The position numbers and the translations under genes are program-made. A DNA stretch of 43,343 nt from Streptomyces sp. Ru73 (GTDB lineage Bacteria > Actinomycetota > Actinomycetes > Streptomycetales > Streptomycetaceae), in the NCBI RefSeq assembly GCF_002920575.1, contig NZ_PQSQ01000069.1:1-43343 (forward strand), given 5' to 3'. Each line of letters opens with the position of its first letter. Positions within the stretch are counted from its first letter, which is position 1. A model generated the notes under the pieces. The model searched no databases and was not told the origin of the DNA. It worked only from the letters and a program-made list of their open reading frames with translations. Below are positions 40,492-43,343 of this stretch, piece after piece.

Positions 40492-41910
40492 TTAGCCCAT
40501 CTCCTCCAACGCCTTGCCCTTCGTCTCCTTCACGAACTTGAGCACGAAGGGGATGGAGAGCAGGGCGAAGATCATGTAGATCACGTACGTGCCGGAGAGG
40601 TTCCAGTCCGACAGGCTCGGGAAGCTGGCCGTGATCGCCCAGTTGGCGATCCACTGGGCCGAGGCGGCGACACCGAGCGCCGCGGCACGGATCTTGTTCG
40701 GGAACATCTCGCCGAGGAAGACCCAGACCACCACGCCCCAGGAGAGGGCGAAGAAGAGCACGAAGAAGTGCGCGGCGATCAGGGCGACGGTGCCCTCGGT
40801 GGACGGCAGGGTGCCGGCCGCGGTCTTGGACGCGAAGGCCCATGCCTCCAGGGCCAGCGCGACCGCCATGCCGGCGGAGCCGATCAGCGCCAGCGGGCGG
40901 CGGCCGATCTTGTCGACGAAGACCATCGCGATCACGGTGCCGATGATGTTGATGATCGACGTGGTGAAGCTGTAGAAGAACGAGCTCTCGGGGTTGATGC
41001 CCACCGACTGCCACAGCGTCGAGGAGTAGTAGAACGCGACGTTGATGCCGACCAGCTGCTGGAAGACCGACAGGCCGATGCCGACCCAGACGATGGGCAG
41101 GAAGCCCGCCCTGCTGCCGAGCAGGTCCTTGAAGGTGGACTTGTGCTCGCGGCGCATCGCCTGCTCGATCTCGTCCACCCGGACGTCGAGGTCCACGCTC
41201 GTGCCCTCGACCTCGGCGAGCACCTCCTTGGCCTTGTCACGGCGGCCGACGCTGATCAGGAAGCGGGGCGACTCGGGGATGGCGAAGGAGAGCAGGCCGT
41301 AGAGGACGGCCGGGACGACCATGACGCCGAGCATCCACTGCCAGGCCTCCAGGCCGGCGAGCTTGCCGCGCTGGTCGCCGTCGGCGAGGTTCAGGATGCC
41401 CCAGTTGACCAGCTGGGAGATGGCGATGCCGATGACGATCGCACCCTGCTGGAAGGAGCCCAGCCGGCCGCGGTACGCGGGCGGCGCGACCTCGGCGATG
41501 TAGGCGGGGCCGATGACCGAGGCCATGCCGATGGCGAAGCCGCCGACGACGCGCCAGATGGCCAGGTCCCAGATCGCGAAGGGCAGCGCGGAGCCGATGG
41601 CGCTGACCGTGAACAGCACGGACGCGATCTGCATGACGCGGATGCGGCCGATGCGGTCGGCGATCCGGCCCGCGGTGGCGGCGCCGATGGCGCAGCCGAT
41701 CAGGGCGATGGCGATCACCTGGGCGAGGCCGGCGGAACCGACGTCGTACCGGTGCCGGATCGCCTCGACGGCACCGTTGATCACGGAGCTGTCGTAACCG
41801 AACAGGAAGCCGCCCATCGCGGCAGCCGCGGTGATGAAGATGACATGGCCGAGATGGTCCGGATGGGCCTTGCGGCCCTCGGGGACCGCCGGCTGCGCGG
41901 TGCTGGTCAA
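40492..41910 (-). CDS. glcP: Glucose permease GlcP (MFS sugar porter)
   Basis: A 472-residue, 12-TM sugar:proton symporter. The sequence TSTAQPAVPEGRKAHPDHLG at the N-terminus and FLFGYDSSVINGAVEAI match the S. coelicolor GlcP, the main glucose uptake system, which also feeds carbon catabolite repression. Sugar-porter motifs are RIADRIGRIRVM, PESPRFL, VDKIGRRPLALIG and FQQLVGINVAFYYSS. The start is an unusual TTG at 41910 with GGAG six bases upstream; the frame is open to 42009, but similarity starts at 41910. A promoter with palindromic operator lies upstream. It is downstream of smc on the same strand. Confidence 0.94.
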   Translation of the reverse strand: MTSTAQPAVPEGRKAHPDHLGHVIFITAAAAMGGFLFGYDSSVINGAVEAIRHRYDVGSAGLAQVIAIALIGCAIGAATAGRIADRIGRIRVMQIASVLFTVSAIGSALPFAIWDLAIWRVVGGFAIGMASVIGPAYIAEVAPPAYRGRLGSFQQGAIVIGIAISQLVNWGILNLADGDQRGKLAGLEAWQWMLGVMVVPAVLYGLLSFAIPESPRFLISVGRRDKAKEVLAEVEGTSVDLDVRVDEIEQAMRREHKSTFKDLLGSRAGFLPIVWVGIGLSVFQQLVGINVAFYYSSTLWQSVGINPESSFFYSFTTSIINIIGTVIAMVFVDKIGRRPLALIGSAGMAVALALEAWAFASKTAAGTLPSTEGTVALIAAHFFVLFFALSWGVVVWVFLGEMFPNKIRAAALGVAASAQWIANWAITASFPSLSDWNLSGTYVIYMIFALLSIPFVLKFVKETKGKALEEMG

Positions 41911-41991
41911 CGTGTACTCCAGTGGCCCGGCTGCGCTGCCGGGCGTAGGGGGCTGGCTCTTCCAGTGGCGCATACGAACACGGCACCCACC

Positions 41992-42045
41992 ACTTGAAGG
42001 TAAAAGCAACGTTGCAGAGACTATGCCTTCAAGTTTCTAAGTCAA
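41992..42045 (-). promoter_or_regulatory. glcP promoter with LacI-type palindrome
   Basis: On the minus strand TTGACT (plus 42040-42045) and TAGTCT (plus 42018-42023), 16 bp apart, form a promoter. GCAACGTTGC (42006-42015), a perfect palindrome with a central CG as in LacI-family operators, covers the expected start site. An outer repeat ACTTGAAGG/CCTTCAAGT (41992-42000, 42026-42034) brackets it. Repression with glucose release is inference. Confidence 0.62.
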
Positions 42046-42142
42046 TAGGGGGCACTGAAGTGATCTGAGCGGTCACTCTGGGGAGCTGAGTTCAGGTTGT
42101 GAACAATCGCAGGTAGGTGCCTTGATCACCTCCGCAGTCGGC

Positions 42143-43343
42143 TCAGTGCAGTCGCTGACTGATGACCTTGGATACCCCGTCTCCCTGCATGGACACGCCG
42201 TACAGCGCGTCGGCGACCTCCATCGTCCGCTTCTGGTGCGTGATGACGATCAGCTGGGAGCTCTCCTGCAGCTCTTCCATGATCCGGATGAGCCGCTGCA
42301 GGTTGGTGTCGTCCAGCGCCGCCTCGACCTCGTCCATGACGTAGAACGGGCTCGGCCGCGCCTTGAAGATCGACACCAGCAGGGCAACGGCGGTCAGCGA
42401 CCGCTCGCCGCCCGAGAGCAGCGACAGCCGCTTGACCTTCTTGCCCGGCGGCCGCGCCTCGACGTCCACGCCGGTGGTCAGCATGTTGTCCGGGTCGGTC
42501 AGCACCAGGCGCCCCTCGCCGCCCGGGAAGAGCCGCGCGAAGACGCCCTCGAACTCACGCGCGGTGTCCCAGAACGCCTCGGTGAACACCTGCTCGACGC
42601 GCTCGTCGACCTCCTTCACCACCTGGAGCAGATCCGCGCGGGTCTTCTTCAAGTCTTCAAGCTGCTCACTGAGGAACTTGTGCCGCTCCTCCAGCGCGGC
42701 GAACTCCTCCAGCGCAAGCGGGTTCACCTTCCCGAGCTGCTGATACGCCCGCTCGGCTGCCTTCAGCCGCTTCTCCTGCTCGGCCCGCACGAACGGCACC
42801 GGCTGGTTCCGCGGGTGCTCCGGATCGGCCGGCAGCTCCTCGCCCTCGGCCGGCGGCGACGGCGGCACGAGCTGGTCGGGGCCGTACTCGGCGACCAGCC
42901 CGGCCGGCTCCACGCCCAGCTCCTCCAGCGCCTTGGTCTCCAGCTGCTCGATCTTCATGCGCTTCTCGGCGCCCAGCACCTCGCCCCGGTGCACCGAGTC
43001 CGTCAGCTTGTCCAGCGCGTCCTTCAGCTCACGGCCCCGCTCCCGCTCGGCGACCAGCGCCTGCTCCCGCTCGGCCTTGGCCGCCTCGGCCGCAGCGCGC
43101 TCCTCCTCGGCCCGGACCAGCGAGACCTCGATGTGCGCGAGCAGCTGCCGCGCGCCGTCCGCGACCGCCGACGCGACCCGCGCCTCGTGGCGCAGCCGGG
43201 TCGCGCCGCTGCTCGGCCCGCGCCCGCGCTTCCCGCTCGGCACGCGCCGCGCGGTCCAGCCCGTCCGCCCGGCCCGCAAGCCCCTTCACCCGCTCCTCGT
43301 GCGTACGGACCTGGAGGCGCGCCTCCATCTCGGTCTGCCGCGC
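42143..43343 (-). pseudogene. smc: Chromosome segregation protein SMC, 3' part, with an apparent frameshift
   Basis: SMC is the condensin ATPase that organises and segregates chromosomes. The window holds only the C-terminal part. It shows coiled coil (AERERGRELKDALDKL and neighbours), the hinge-distal region EKRLKAAERAYQQLGKVNPLA, the ABC signature LSLLSGGERSLTAVALL and the Walker B FYVMDEVEAALDDTNL, ending SKVISQRLH. At about 43198-43202 the frame changes: upstream REARARAEQRR runs in one frame and RLRHEARVASAVADGARQL in another. Deleting one C of the minus-strand GACCCGG joins them as QRRDRLRHEARV. The gene continues past the right edge. An error in a CCC run is quite likely. Confidence 0.85.

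Noticed and set aside
1..43343. tRNA or rRNA genes, CRISPR arrays, insertion sequences, integrase or attachment sites around the yhf island
   Set aside because: None recognised on either strand. The island has no tRNA, transposase or clear direct repeats at its edges (about 15800 and 24700), so its way of entry is unknown.

Overview
This is a high-GC actinobacterial chromosome segment, almost certainly from a Streptomyces. The sporulation sigma factor WhiG, the differentiation repressor NsdA, four clustered type I signal peptidases (sipW-X-Y-Z), a GlcP-type glucose permease with a TTG start, a GlnR box ahead of amtB, and strong G/C third-position bias all point that way. The backbone matches the conserved smc to whiG block known from S. 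coelicolor. Most of it is transcribed on the minus strand.

Layout. 45-6226 (minus): a TetR-like regulator, whiG, then the tightly coupled yraN-comM-dprA operon and a DUF2469 gene. 6265-10562 (minus): a NUDIX hydrolase and four signal peptidases. 10611-13437 (minus): the ribosome-biogenesis block rpsP, KH protein, rimM, trmD, rplS. 13704-15793: a SprT-like zinc protein (minus) and a methyltransferase (plus). 16044-24535 (plus): an accessory island with all eight genes of the enigmatic E. coli yhf operon. 24719-31751 (minus): ffh, glnD, glnB and amtB. 32063-36177: a frameshifted nsdA (minus), a small prim-pol-like gene (plus) and ftsY (minus). 36352-40398 (plus): an NDH-2-like oxidoreductase, an NCS1 permease and a luciferase-like flavin oxidoreductase. 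40492-43343 (minus): glcP and the 3' part of smc, which also carries an apparent frameshift.

The most interesting part is the yhf island. The order is yhfZ, yhfY, yhfU, yhfT, php, yhfS, yhfX, yhfW. It encodes a GntR-like regulator, a stand-alone PRD domain, a DUF2620 protein, a polytopic membrane transporter, a phosphotriesterase-like metallohydrolase, a fold-type I PLP enzyme, a fold-type III PLP (alanine-racemase-like) protein and a phosphopentomutase-like metalloenzyme. I know of no established pathway for this set. An identical 22-bp promoter/operator (16052-16073 and 17188-17209) precedes both yhfZ and the yhfY-to-yhfW transcription unit. This implies that YhfZ controls itself and the operon, probably in response to the imported substrate. 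YhfX carries a low-complexity insertion of about 139 residues that its family lacks.

Other points: in-frame 18-bp tandem repeats recur in low-complexity parts of yraN, yhfX and glnD. Several strong hairpins act as probable terminators. The luciferase-like gene has its ribosome binding site buried in a 15-bp stem. Palindromic operators overlap the promoters of the NDH-2-like gene and glcP. Two single-base insertions (nsdA, smc) could be true mutations or sequencing errors.
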